Shown: positions 39,867 through 47,168 of the stretch, piece after piece
Layout: every line of letters starts with the position of its first letter
Position numbering within the stretch: the stretch's first letter is position 1
Assembly: GCA_041675005.1 (NCBI GenBank)
Contig: JBAYUQ010000022.1
Location: forward strand, 1 to 49,406
DNA length: 49,406 bases
Direction of reading: 5' to 3'
Origin: PGYR01 sp041675005
GTDB lineage: Bacteria; Bacteroidota; Ignavibacteria; Kapaibacteriales; UBA2268
Position numbers and translations under genes: made by a program
The notes under the pieces: generated by a model
Told to the model about the DNA's origin: nothing
Seen by the model: only the letters and a program-made list of their open reading frames with translations
Database searches by the model: none

Positions 39867-39903
39867 GCGAAAAAAATATTTGACGCGCGGAACATTGGTG
39901 TCC
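39845..39903. promoter_or_regulatory. paired inverted 15-bp operator-like sites
   Basis: GGACACAACGGTTCC (39845-39859) and GGAACATTGGTGTCC (39889-39903) are inverted copies of one imperfect palindrome (GGAAC-n-TTG-n-TGTCC). Each lies in the -35/-10 spacer of one of the two back-to-back promoters. They are the best operator candidates for the 62-aa HTH protein. Confidence 0.68.
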
Positions 39904-39909
39904 TATAGT
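39880..39909 (+). promoter_or_regulatory. rightward sigma70-like promoter of the switch
   Basis: TTGACG (39880-39885), 18-nt spacer, TATAGT (39904-39909): both close to consensus. An A/T-rich run (AAAAAAATATT) upstream could act as an UP element. It drives the plus-strand early operon starting at 39947. The second operator copy fills its spacer, ending next to the -10. Confidence 0.8.
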
Positions 39910-39946
39910 CTCTCCATGCGCTGCACTTCGCAGCCGGGAGACGACG

Positions 39947-40168
39947 ATGACCTTCCTCGCAGACCTCCATCCGATGGACCGCGCACCCGACAGCGCGGCG
40001 GACCGCGCGCTGGATGCGGCGAACCGCAGGATCGACATGTTGGCGGCACTGCTCAAGCTGGCCGAGCCGGTCTACACGACGCGCCGAGACGACGGCAGCG
40101 AAATCGCCCACCCGACGATCCTCGCCGCCCGCGCCGCCATCGCCAAAGCCATCGGGAGCGACAAATGA
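39947..40168 (+). CDS. first rightward early protein (73 aa)
   Basis: ATG 38 nt after the -10 of the rightward promoter, with SD GGGAG. Mostly helical (SAADRALDAANRRIDMLAAL, AIAHPTILAARAAIAKAIG) and without a known domain. As the first gene of the early transcript it may be an anti-host or control factor. Its stop overlaps the next ATG (ATGA). Confidence 0.68.
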   Translation: MTFLADLHPMDRAPDSAADRALDAANRRIDMLAALLKLAEPVYTTRRDDGSEIAHPTILAARAAIAKAIGSDK

Positions 40169-40335
40169 GCATCCCCCAACGCCACCGTTACGAACAAGCC
40201 CGCAAGGCCAACCTCGCCCGCGAACTGGAGCAGGCACGCGAAACCGAGGCTTTTCTGGCGGACCTTCCGGACATCAACGACGTGCTGCGCGAGAACACCC
40301 GCGAAGCCGCCGAGGCCGATAGGAGCGACAAATGA
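40165..40335 (+). CDS. small charged early protein (56 aa)
   Basis: ATGA-coupled on both sides. Very rich in Arg/Glu/Ala (HRYEQARKANLARELEQARE), one long helix; ends EADRSDK. No family. It shares the C-terminal GSDK/RSDK style with the preceding gene (AKAIGSDK), suggesting a small local duplication of gene ends. Confidence 0.6.
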   Translation: MSIPQRHRYEQARKANLARELEQARETEAFLADLPDINDVLRENTREAAEADRSDK

Positions 40336-40679
40336 GCCACCTCGCCCTTACCGACTGCACCCCGCGCCCCCGCGACTACGACGCCACCGAATACCCGCAG
40401 TCGCGCTACCGGCCAGAGTGCGTCGCAGTTGATGCCGAGCGCCGCATCCGCGCCATGTCGCCCGAGGACATGTACGACGAACTGCTGTGGTTGCTCGACA
40501 GCAAGCCGCGCCGGGCGTGCCAAGTCGATCTGCTGGAGAACCTTGTGCGCACGGCCATCGTCGCGTACATGGACGCGCAGCCCTGGCAGCGCAGCAGCCG
40601 CGTGATGCAGGCAATCAAGCCGGTGTACGAGGCGCTGCATGCCGAGCGGTGCCGCGAGATCGAGGAGGAGTCGGAATGA
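40332..40679 (+). CDS. early hypothetical protein (115 aa)
   Basis: ATG overlaps the upstream stop. Compact, mixed alpha protein with MSPEDMYDELLWLLDSKPRR then ACQVDLLENLVRTAIVAYMD. No membrane segment, no known motif. Well-supported start and length; function unknown. Confidence 0.68.
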   Translation: MSHLALTDCTPRPRDYDATEYPQSRYRPECVAVDAERRIRAMSPEDMYDELLWLLDSKPRRACQVDLLENLVRTAIVAYMDAQPWQRSSRVMQAIKPVYEALHAERCREIEEESE

Positions 40680-40912
40680 ACGGCCTGCATACCTACCGCA
40701 TCGTCCGCCGCGCGCGCCGCGACCGGCTCGCCCGCCTGGATCGCGTGCGCACCAGCGAGGACCGCGAGGCCGAGCGCAGGTCCGAGGCGCTGGTGCTGGC
40801 CGTGTTCGTCGCACTCGTCGTCGTGCCGCTGGTGCTGCTGTTCGCGGACCGCCTCGCCGATCTGGACTACGGGCAGCGGGCGCTGGTGGCTGTGGTGGAG
40901 GCGGCGCGATGA
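40676..40912 (+). CDS. early membrane protein (78 aa)
   Basis: The cytoplasmic N-terminus is strongly basic (RIVRRARRDRLARLDRVR). One hydrophobic span follows (residues about 38-56, ALVLAVFVALVVVPLVLLF) and then a short acidic tail. Coupled by ATGA to both neighbours. A single-span inner-membrane protein that may contribute to superinfection exclusion, but this is inferred only from class and position. Confidence 0.62.
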   Translation: MNGLHTYRIVRRARRDRLARLDRVRTSEDREAERRSEALVLAVFVALVVVPLVLLFADRLADLDYGQRALVAVVEAAR

Positions 40913-41121
40913 AGCCGCTCCGCTCCAGCTACCCGTCGTCGCACCTGTGCAACCCGGCATTCCCGTACGTCTCGGCGGCAGCGACCAACGTCGCCGAGAC
41001 GATCCGCCGGGCACGAGAGCGTCAGCAGCGCGCGGCAGTGGTCGAGGGCTGGCCGGCGCTTGACGTTCCGGAGTGGAAGCCGGTCGCGCAGTCATGGGCG
41101 CAGACGGTGCGGGTGGACTGA
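40909..41121 (+). CDS. early hypothetical protein (70 aa)
   Basis: ATGA overlap upstream; its TGA shares a base with the ATG of the HNH gene (TGATG). Contains a Ser/Pro/Tyr-rich N-terminus and a basic helix (ETIRRARERQQRAAVVEGWP), ending in VRVD. No known domain. The tight junction with the HNH gene suggests that the HNH gene inserted cleanly at a gene boundary. Confidence 0.6.
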   Translation: MKPLRSSYPSSHLCNPAFPYVSAAATNVAETIRRARERQQRAAVVEGWPALDVPEWKPVAQSWAQTVRVD

Positions 41122-41921
41122 TGGCACTGAAAAACATGCTCGGCGTTCGCTTCGGAAAGTTGCTTGTTGTCGCTAGGGAAGCAAATCATCCAGATGGAAC
41201 CGCGGTCTGGAGGTGTGTTTGCGACTGTGGAGAAACAAGGAACGTCGCCGGGACAGGGCTTCGAGCAGGAAGACATAAAAGCTGCGGGTGCGCGTCCCCA
41301 AGGTTTACGTCCGAGTATCTGACCACGCACGGGCTTACAAGCACGCGGACCTATCGTATTTGGCAAGGAATGAAGGCTCGATGCTCTGACGCCGCCCTGG
41401 GGAAGTCTCGCAAACTGTATTTCGAGAAAGGAATTCGTGTCTGTGAACGCTGGCAAGATTTCCTGAACTTCTTTGCAGACATGGGTGAAGCGCCGGATGG
41501 AATGTCGATTGATCGAATCGACGGTAACGGGCATTACGAACCCGGAAACTGCCGATGGGCCACGCCAAAGCAACAAGCGAACAACACGTCTGCAAACCGC
41601 TTGATTACAAACAACGGGCTGACGATGACCTTGTCGGCATGGGCCGAAAAGTGCGGCGTCAAGGCGAACACGCTTTTATACAGGTTGCAGCGCGGCGTTC
41701 CGGTTGAGCGCGCCCTTGAAGTGTCAATTGTTCACGCTGGCCGACTGCGCGCTCTGACACGGCTTCGCTGTTGCGAAGTGTGTGGGCGTGAGTTTCTTCC
41801 TCGCGCATCACAAGTTGCACAAGGTGGAGGGCGGTTCTGCTCTCAACCGTGCAACGGGAAGGCCCGTGCCAAGCGACGCGAACAACCGGAATTGACGATT
41901 CAACGACTACAGGGAGGCTGA
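41121..41921 (+). CDS. HNH homing endonuclease (266 aa)
   Basis: N-terminal zinc-like domain (VWRCVCDCGETRNVAGTG, HKSCGCASPRF). A central HNH core follows (GMSIDRIDGNGHYEPGNCRW, ATPKQQANN), then a NUMOD-like HTH (LSAWAEKCGVKANTLLYRLQ) and a C-terminal zinc pair (CCEVCGREFLP, FCSQPCNG). Typical of phage homing endonucleases. Lower GC and more A/T-ending codons than neighbours support recent transfer. It is inserted in the early operon. Confidence 0.88.
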   Translation: MALKNMLGVRFGKLLVVAREANHPDGTAVWRCVCDCGETRNVAGTGLRAGRHKSCGCASPRFTSEYLTTHGLTSTRTYRIWQGMKARCSDAALGKSRKLYFEKGIRVCERWQDFLNFFADMGEAPDGMSIDRIDGNGHYEPGNCRWATPKQQANNTSANRLITNNGLTMTLSAWAEKCGVKANTLLYRLQRGVPVERALEVSIVHAGRLRALTRLRCCEVCGREFLPRASQVAQGGGRFCSQPCNGKARAKRREQPELTIQRLQGG

Positions 41922-41922
41922 G

Positions 41923-42141
41923 ATGGACCCGCAATGGTGGGCCGAGATCGGCCAGTGGCAAGAGCAAGACGAGTCCGACGAACTACTGAATTCTGAACTT
42001 AGGAGCCTGAGAAATGAGCATCGCAACGCTGGTGATCGGAGAGTCGGGAACGGGGAAGTCAACCTCCATGCGCAACCTGCCGGCAGCCGAAACGCTGCTG
42101 GTGCAGACGGTCAAGAAGCCGCTCCCGTTCCGCTCCGCTGA
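41923..42141 (+). CDS. possible truncated small gene before the ATPase
   Basis: ATG with an AGGGAGG-type SD follows the HNH stop. Residues 1-32 (MDPQWWAEIGQWQEQDESDE then LLNSELRSLRNE) look like a real acidic protein. The rest overlaps the ATPase gene by about 128 nt in another frame and becomes Gly/Ala/Arg-rich, unlike a natural end. Possibly the 5' part of an old gene cut when the HNH element arrived. Confidence 0.35.
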   Translation: MDPQWWAEIGQWQEQDESDELLNSELRSLRNEHRNAGDRRVGNGEVNLHAQPAGSRNAAGADGQEAAPVPLR

Positions 42142-42670
42142 CTGGAAGCGGTTCGACAAGCAGACCTGCCCGACCGGCAACGTGTTCAGCACCGACAGCT
42201 CCGCGCAGATCGTCACGCTGATGCAGCGCACGCGCCGTCCGATCATCGTCATCGACGACTTCCAGTACCTGCTGGCCAACGAGTACATGCGCCGCAGCGA
42301 CGAAAAGGGCTACGAGAAGTTCTCGGACATCGGCCGGCATGCTTGGGATGTCCTGAGCGCGGCCAGCCAGCTTGCAGACCAGGTGCGCGTTTACATCCTG
42401 GCGCACTCGACTACCGACGAATTCGGGCGCACCAAGGCCAAGACGATCGGGAAGATGCTCGACGAGAAGATCACCGTCGAGGGGCTTTTCTCGATCGTGC
42501 TGCGGACCGTGGTTCGTGATGGCGAGTACCTGTTCGCCACCCGCAACAGCGGCCAGGACACCACCAAGACCCCTATCGGCCTGTTCGACGCCGACATGAT
42601 CCCCAACGACCTCGCGGCACTTGATGCCGCGATCTGCGATTACTACGACCTCACGACCACGGAGAAATGA
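42014..42670 (+). CDS. AAA/RecA-like ATPase, Sak4-like (218 aa)
   Basis: Walker A GESGTGKST (residues about 9-17) and Walker B RPIIVIDDFQYLL (about 75-87), with ILAHSTTDEFGRTKAKTIGK. This fits the AAA_24/Sak4-like phage ATPases that assist single-strand annealing and recombination. It neighbours the SSB-like and NinB genes, forming a recombination module. SD AGGAG before the ATG; stop overlaps the next ATG. Confidence 0.83.
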   Translation: MSIATLVIGESGTGKSTSMRNLPAAETLLVQTVKKPLPFRSADWKRFDKQTCPTGNVFSTDSSAQIVTLMQRTRRPIIVIDDFQYLLANEYMRRSDEKGYEKFSDIGRHAWDVLSAASQLADQVRVYILAHSTTDEFGRTKAKTIGKMLDEKITVEGLFSIVLRTVVRDGEYLFATRNSGQDTTKTPIGLFDADMIPNDLAALDAAICDYYDLTTTEK

Positions 42671-43308
42671 ACATGGCACGAAGCTACGACCTGAACACGA
42701 AGTCTGCCGCAGCGGCCGACAACACCATGAGCCGGATCGACGAGACCGGGAAGTACGTCGGCACCCTAACCCGCGCAGAGGCAGTCACCTCAAAGCAAGG
42801 GACAGAGGGCGTGGAGTTCTCGTTCCGCGCAGACGATGGAGCTACGGCCGACTTCCTGACGCTGTGGACGTACAACAGGGCCGGCGACGAACTTCCGTCG
42901 CTCAAGGTGCTCAACGCGATGATGACGGTGCTGCGCGCAAAGACGATCAGCCCGACGCCCGGCCAGGTTGAACGGTGGGACTCCGATAGCCGCTCGCGCG
43001 TGAAAGCCGCCGCGACGATCTTCCCGGAGTTGACCGGCAAGCGGATCGGCCTGCTGCTGCAGCGCGAGGAATACGAGAAGCAGAACGGCGATGTCGGGTC
43101 GAAGATGAACCTCTACAGCGTCTTCGACGCCGACTCCGAACTGACTGCATCCGAGATCCTGTCGCGAAAGACGCAGCCCGAGGTGCTGGCCAAGATGGTT
43201 GCCACCCTGCGCGACAAGCCGCTCAAGAACCGCGGCACCGCGACCCGTCAAGCGCCGGCCGCGCAGCATGCCGACGCCGGTTTCGAAGACGACGATATCC
43301 CGTTCTGA
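42667..43308 (+). CDS. SSB-like single-stranded DNA-binding protein (213 aa)
   Basis: A beta-rich core (ETGKYVGTLTRAEAVTSKQG, GVEFSFRADDGATADFLTLW) precedes a disordered region ending FEDDDIPF, the acidic, hydrophobic-tipped tail characteristic of SSBs that recruit partner proteins. This pattern is common for phage DUF669/SSB-like proteins next to Sak4-type ATPases. Likely to coat single-stranded DNA in recombination and replication. Confidence 0.8.
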   Translation: MNMARSYDLNTKSAAAADNTMSRIDETGKYVGTLTRAEAVTSKQGTEGVEFSFRADDGATADFLTLWTYNRAGDELPSLKVLNAMMTVLRAKTISPTPGQVERWDSDSRSRVKAAATIFPELTGKRIGLLLQREEYEKQNGDVGSKMNLYSVFDADSELTASEILSRKTQPEVLAKMVATLRDKPLKNRGTATRQAPAAQHADAGFEDDDIPF

Positions 43309-43311
43309 GCG

Positions 43312-43713
43312 ATGGCCATGCACCAGACATTCGTGCTGCGTGACGAGACGGTGGCAAAGCGCCTGTGGGCCTTCCTGCGCGTCAACTGGCATGCGCTGGC
43401 CATCCAGGGCAAGCCGCTGGCCGTAACCGTCTCGGAGCACAAGGCGAAGCGATCCGGAGAGCAGAACCGCCTGTATTGGGCGCTGCTCGCCGAGATTGCG
43501 GAAACGGCATGGGTGGATGGCCGGCGGTTCTCGCGGGATGCGTGGCACGCCCACTTCGCCGGACAGTTCATCGGATTCGAGGAGACGCCAGGGGGCATGA
43601 GCGTGCCGATCAGCACGACGACGCTCTCCGTGGCCGAGTTCACTACCTACATCGAGCGCGTCCAACAGTACGCGACCGAGGAACTAGGAGTAGAGACGTG
43701 CATAGCCCCATAA
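43312..43713 (+). CDS. ninB: NinB-like recombination protein (133 aa)
   Basis: FLRVNWHALAIQGKPLAVTV, SEHKAKRSGEQNRLYWALLA and VAEFTTYIERVQQYATEELG match NinB, a lambda-family protein that stimulates recombination and binds ssDNA. Start ATG at 43312 or 43318. Its 3' end overlaps the GTG of an HNH gene by 16 nt, which probably marks the invasion site of that element. Confidence 0.87.
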   Translation: MAMHQTFVLRDETVAKRLWAFLRVNWHALAIQGKPLAVTVSEHKAKRSGEQNRLYWALLAEIAETAWVDGRRFSRDAWHAHFAGQFIGFEETPGGMSVPISTTTLSVAEFTTYIERVQQYATEELGVETCIAP

Positions 43714-44237
43714 GGACAAAGCGCAACCGGTGGAGTGGGATTAGCGAAGTTGACAGATTCGGAGAGAAGTGCGAGCCAGTTCCTTTTTCAGGATGCCTGA
43801 TCTGGACTGCCGCATCCGTGCCGTTCGGATATGGCGTCTTTTTCTACGAAGGCCGGCAGCAATACGCGCATCGCGTCGCATGGCAGATTGAGAACGGCGC
43901 GATACCAGACGGTTTGCATGTCTTGCATCGGTGCGATACGCCGGCGTGCGTTTCCGTTCGACACCTATTCCTCGGCACGCTGCGCGACAACGCGCAGGAT
44001 ATGGTGAAAAAAGGGAGGAGCAGAGGCGGCCCGCCGAGCGGAGATAGAAACCCCATGCGTATGTATCGGGGGTTGCTGTCCGGGGAGAGGAACGGCAACG
44101 CAAAGTTCAATCGCACGCAAATAGACGAAATTCGATCCGCACATGAGAGAGGGGAGACGCAGGTTTCCATTGCGGCCCGATACGGGGTTCGACAGTCTGA
44201 CATCAGCAGAATAGTTAGATTTGAGGCGTGGAAATGA
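43698..44237 (+). CDS. HNH endonuclease (179 aa)
   Basis: The GTG start at 43698 has SD AGGAG. Residues about 20-110 (CLIWTAASVPFGYGVFFYEG, AHRVAWQIENGAIPDGLHVL, HRCDTPACVSVRHLFLGTLR) are an HNH_3 nuclease. The C-terminus adds an HTH (GETQVSIAARYGVRQSDISR). A second free-standing homing-type endonuclease in the operon, A/T-richer than the flanking genes. Its stop overlaps the next ATG. Confidence 0.87.
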   Translation: MHSPIRTKRNRWSGISEVDRFGEKCEPVPFSGCLIWTAASVPFGYGVFFYEGRQQYAHRVAWQIENGAIPDGLHVLHRCDTPACVSVRHLFLGTLRDNAQDMVKKGRSRGGPPSGDRNPMRMYRGLLSGERNGNAKFNRTQIDEIRSAHERGETQVSIAARYGVRQSDISRIVRFEAWK

Positions 44238-44731
44238 CACAACTCTTTTTGATCGCGGCCGAATACCGCGACCTGGCCGCGAAGCTGGCCGACCTGGACC
44301 TGGACGACCAGACCATCGCCGACACGCTCGAAGGCGAGGCCGGCGCGCTGGTGGCGAAGGGCACGAGTGTTGCCGCCGTGGTGCGCAACCTGGAAGCCAG
44401 CGCCGATGCCATCAAGGCAGCGGAGCAGCAGATGGCAGCGCGGCGCAAAGCCATCGAGGCAAGGTCGAAGCGGCTGCGCCAGTACCTGCTGGACTGCATG
44501 CGCATGGCCAGCATCCAGAAGATCGAGTCCCCGCATTTCGTCCTCAGCGTGCGCGCCAACCCGCCGGCCGTGGACGTGTTCGACTCCGCGCAGGTGCCGC
44601 AGGACTACATGCGCACCCCGGAGCCGCCGCCGCCTGAGCCGGACAAGAAGCGCATCGCAGAGGCGCTGAAAGCCGGAGAGGACGTTCCCGGCTGCGCGCT
44701 CTCGCAGAGCTACCGCATCGACATCAAATAA
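44234..44731 (+). CDS. Gp157-family protein (165 aa)
   Basis: Start ATG 44234 (ATGA overlap). DLAAKLADLDLDDQTIADTL, EGEAGALVAKGTSVAAVV, AARRKAIEARSKRLRQYLLD match the siphovirus Gp157 family, which in some hosts is linked to phage resistance and mutant selection. The N-terminal half is coiled coil, the C-terminal half beta-rich with VPQDYMRTPEPPPPEPDKKR. Part of the recombination neighbourhood. Confidence 0.82.
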   Translation: MTQLFLIAAEYRDLAAKLADLDLDDQTIADTLEGEAGALVAKGTSVAAVVRNLEASADAIKAAEQQMAARRKAIEARSKRLRQYLLDCMRMASIQKIESPHFVLSVRANPPAVDVFDSAQVPQDYMRTPEPPPPEPDKKRIAEALKAGEDVPGCALSQSYRIDIK

Positions 44732-44743
44732 CCCGGAGCCCAC

Positions 44744-45895
44744 ATGCCCACCGCAACCGAAGCCACGGCGGCCATCGCCGAATATAGCCCCACCGAATCC
44801 GCGCTCGCCGAGCTGCGCACGAAGTACGCCGACACCGCATTCGACCTCGCATCCACCGCCGGCAACAAGGCCGCGCGCGCCGCGCGTCTGGAGCTTGTGA
44901 CGCTGCGCACGTCACTGGAGCGTAAGCGGAAGGAGCTGAAGGCTCCGGCGCTGGAGTACGCCAAGCGCATTGACACCGAGGCCCGGCGCATCACCGACGA
45001 AATCCTGTCGCTCGAAACGCCCATCGACGAACAGATCAAGGCCGATGAGGCCCGCCGCGAGCAGGAGAAGCAGGCCCGCGAAGCGGCCGAGCGCGAGCGT
45101 GTCGAAGCGATCATCGCCCGCCTGGAGGAGATCAAGGCCACGGTCTCCAAGGTTGCCGGCCGGTCTTCGGTTGTGATCGCGGCCGAAATCGAGGCACTGG
45201 AGGCCAAGCACATCGGGGACGACTTCGAGGAGTTCCGCGAGCGCGCCCAGGCAGCCAAGGACGCGGCGCTGGACTCGCTGCGCGATCTACATGCCCGTGT
45301 GACCGCTCAGGAAGAGGAGGCCCGCCGGCTGCGCGAGGAGCGTGAGGCGCTGCGCCGCGAACGTGAAGCGCAGGAGAAGGCCGCGGCCGAAGCACGCGCC
45401 ACCGAGGAAGCGCGGCAACGAGAGGAGCGCGCCCGGCAGGAGGCTGAGATTCGCGCCGCCCGCGAAGCCGAGGAGGCCGCCGCCGCCGAGCGCCGCCGCC
45501 GGGAAGACGAGGAGCGCGCGGCCCGCCAGGCCGAGATCGACGCCGAGGCTGCGCGCCTGGCTGCGGAGCGCGAAGCGTTCGATCGTGCCCAGCGCGAGCG
45601 GGCAGAACAGGAAGCCGCGGCCAGGGACGCCCAGGAGTCCGCCGAGCGCGCCGAGCGGGAAGCGCGCGAGGCGAAGGAGCGGGCCGAGCGCGAGGCCAGG
45701 GAGGCTGCGGAACGCGCAGCGCGCCAGCGCGAAGCCGAGCGCATGGGTCGGCTGCAAGCCGCCTCGGAGCAGATGTTCGATGCGCTGCGCATGGTGCGCG
45801 CGTCCGCCGGCTTCACTGGGCTTGGCCGCGAGGCGCAGGAATCGGTTGTCGATGCGATCGAAGCCGCAACCGAGCCCGAGCAGGCCGCAGCATGA
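44744..45895 (+). CDS. long coiled-coil early protein (383 aa)
   Basis: SD GGAG. The N-terminal helical domain (residues about 1-130, with LVTLRTSLERKRKELKAPAL) is followed by an uninterrupted Arg/Glu/Ala coiled coil of about 200 residues (AEREAFDRAQRERAEQEAAA) and a short globular C-terminus (LGREAQESVVDAIEAATEPE). Similar proteins commonly follow Gp157 genes. It may act in recombination or as a scaffold; its function is not established. The coding DNA is low complexity and would recombine readily. Confidence 0.68.
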   Translation: MPTATEATAAIAEYSPTESALAELRTKYADTAFDLASTAGNKAARAARLELVTLRTSLERKRKELKAPALEYAKRIDTEARRITDEILSLETPIDEQIKADEARREQEKQAREAAERERVEAIIARLEEIKATVSKVAGRSSVVIAAEIEALEAKHIGDDFEEFRERAQAAKDAALDSLRDLHARVTAQEEEARRLREEREALRREREAQEKAAAEARATEEARQREERARQEAEIRAAREAEEAAAAERRRREDEERAARQAEIDAEAARLAAEREAFDRAQRERAEQEAAARDAQESAERAEREAREAKERAEREAREAAERAARQREAERMGRLQAASEQMFDALRMVRASAGFTGLGREAQESVVDAIEAATEPEQAAA

Positions 45896-46053
45896 CCGAC
45901 CTCGCCCGCTGCCTCGGCACTGCTGCCGCCGAGTGCAAGTCCTGCGCCCGGCGGATCGATCGTGCGGCTGCCGACTGGCTGACTACCTGGATGGTGCCGC
46001 CTGTGAAGCGGCCTTGTGAACAGCGCGTTGAGCGCGAGAGGGAGACGGAGTGA
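45892..46053 (+). CDS. small CxxC protein (53 aa)
   Basis: ATG overlaps the coiled-coil gene stop; TGA overlaps the next GTG (GTGA). It contains ECKSCARRIDRAAADWLTT, the same CxxCARR module as the protein at 626-790, plus further cysteines at CLG and CEQ. Small zinc-dependent early protein of unknown function; probably a paralogue of the left-arm gene. Confidence 0.6.
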   Translation: MTDLARCLGTAAAECKSCARRIDRAAADWLTTWMVPPVKRPCEQRVERERETE

Positions 46054-46313
46054 ATCAGAATCAGATGCGGCAGAAGCTCCGCGCCTACGCGATGGCGTTG
46101 CCAGACGACATCGGCGTGACCGAGGGCGACATAGTGATCGACGGCAAGCTGCATCGCGGGTGGATCGGCACCGTGTACGGCTGCATGGTCGGCACCAGTC
46201 GATACGGCAGACGCTTCGCCACCAAGGCCGAGGCGCGCAGAAACGCGGAAATCTTCGTCGAGGAGTGCGCCGAGATCGCAAGGGCTATGCCCGCACCGAA
46301 GGAGATGAAATGA
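46050..46313 (+). CDS. early hypothetical protein (87 aa)
   Basis: GTG start with GTGA overlap. A compact fold with a beta hairpin (EGDIVIDGKLHRGWIGTVYG) and a C-terminal helix (ATKAEARRNAEIFVEECAE). No known family. Stop coupled to the next ATG. Confidence 0.62.
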   Translation: MNQNQMRQKLRAYAMALPDDIGVTEGDIVIDGKLHRGWIGTVYGCMVGTSRYGRRFATKAEARRNAEIFVEECAEIARAMPAPKEMK

Positions 46314-46735
46314 CCGCTGACGAACTGCGCGAGCATGCCGACATGCTGCTGTCCGCCATCCCGCTTGTGCCGCCGTCGCATCGCGGATCGCTGACTGCGG
46401 CTGCAGACTACCTCCGCGCCTGTGCCGATGCGATGGATGCGGGACCAGTGGCGTGGCGCTACAAGCCAATGTTTGGTTCCCCGTGGTCTTTGTCTGACGA
46501 CGGCTACTACATCTCATGCAAGCGCGATCAAGGCTACATCGCGGAAAAACTCTACCCGCTCGCCATGCCTGCGGTCCGACTGCCTGAGCCGATGACGGGC
46601 GAGGAGATATATGCGTCAGATGATCTGATGCGGCTGAACGGCCGAAAGCTCGGGCTGTCGCTGAATGAGCTTGCCGAGGTTGTCGGCACCATCGAGGCCG
46701 AGGTGCTGCGAAGGGTGAAGGAGACGAACAAATGA
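46310..46735 (+). CDS. modular early protein (141 aa)
   Basis: ATGA-coupled. Its N-terminus (MTADELREHADMLLSAIPLV) is followed by MAPVAWRY-type middle sequence and a C-terminal module VRLPEPMTGEEIYASDDLMR ending EVLRRVKETNK. The RLPEPMT and EVLRRVKE pieces recur in three neighbouring genes, showing module shuffling. No enzymatic motif. Possibly a small host-interacting protein. Confidence 0.62.
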   Translation: MTADELREHADMLLSAIPLVPPSHRGSLTAAADYLRACADAMDAGPVAWRYKPMFGSPWSLSDDGYYISCKRDQGYIAEKLYPLAMPAVRLPEPMTGEEIYASDDLMRLNGRKLGLSLNELAEVVGTIEAEVLRRVKETNK

Positions 46736-47088
46736 ACAACCACGAAGGCTGGAAACTGGTACCGGTGGAGCCGACCGACGACATGATGTTCCGGGCAGAA
46801 ATGCAGCAGCCCCGCAATTACCGTGACCTGTACAAAGCGATGCTCGACGCCGCACCGACCCCACCTGTCGCCGCCGAGGCCACATCTGCGGAACGTGTTC
46901 GTTCCGAGCCCGAAATCGAACATGCGGTGGCGTACTTCCAGTTCGACAAGCTCGCTGACGGAACCATGTACTACGAACAGGTCGAGGCGAAGTACAGGAA
47001 CGACGCCGACGTGATCCCGCTCTACGCCCGCCTGCCGGAGCCGATGATGGAGGTTGAGTGGATCCGCGAGTATTGGAACAGGGACTAA
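46732..47088 (+). CDS. modular early protein, C-terminus frameshifted (118 aa)
   Basis: Begins MNNHEGWKLVPVEPTDDMMF, the EGWKLVPVEPT module also found at 47165, then DAAPTPPVAAEAT and RLPEPMMEVEWIREYWNRD. The expected C-terminus (..EVLRRVKEVNK) is present downstream in another frame, so an indel near 47070 seems to have cut the gene short. Probably still expressed as the shorter form. Confidence 0.55.
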   Translation: MNNHEGWKLVPVEPTDDMMFRAEMQQPRNYRDLYKAMLDAAPTPPVAAEATSAERVRSEPEIEHAVAYFQFDKLADGTMYYEQVEAKYRNDADVIPLYARLPEPMMEVEWIREYWNRD

Positions 47089-47168
47089 ACGAAACGGCCA
47101 CTTTGGACGCGATCCGCCACGCGGTAGCACCCGAGGTCTTACGCCGAGTGAAGGAGGTGAACAAATGA
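47073..47168 (+). pseudogene. frameshifted C-terminal remnant of the modular gene
   Basis: Reading from TTG 47073 gives LEQGLNETATLDAIRHAVAP then EVLRRVKEVNK-stop, matching the LSLNELAEVV...EVLRRVKETNK end of the gene at 46310-46735. Its stop overlaps the ATG of the next gene (ATGA), the same junction as elsewhere in the operon, which supports it being the original gene end. Confidence 0.6.

Noticed and set aside
42790..43665. 291-codon minus-strand frame opposite SSB/NinB
   Set aside because: Shadow of two well-supported plus-strand genes.
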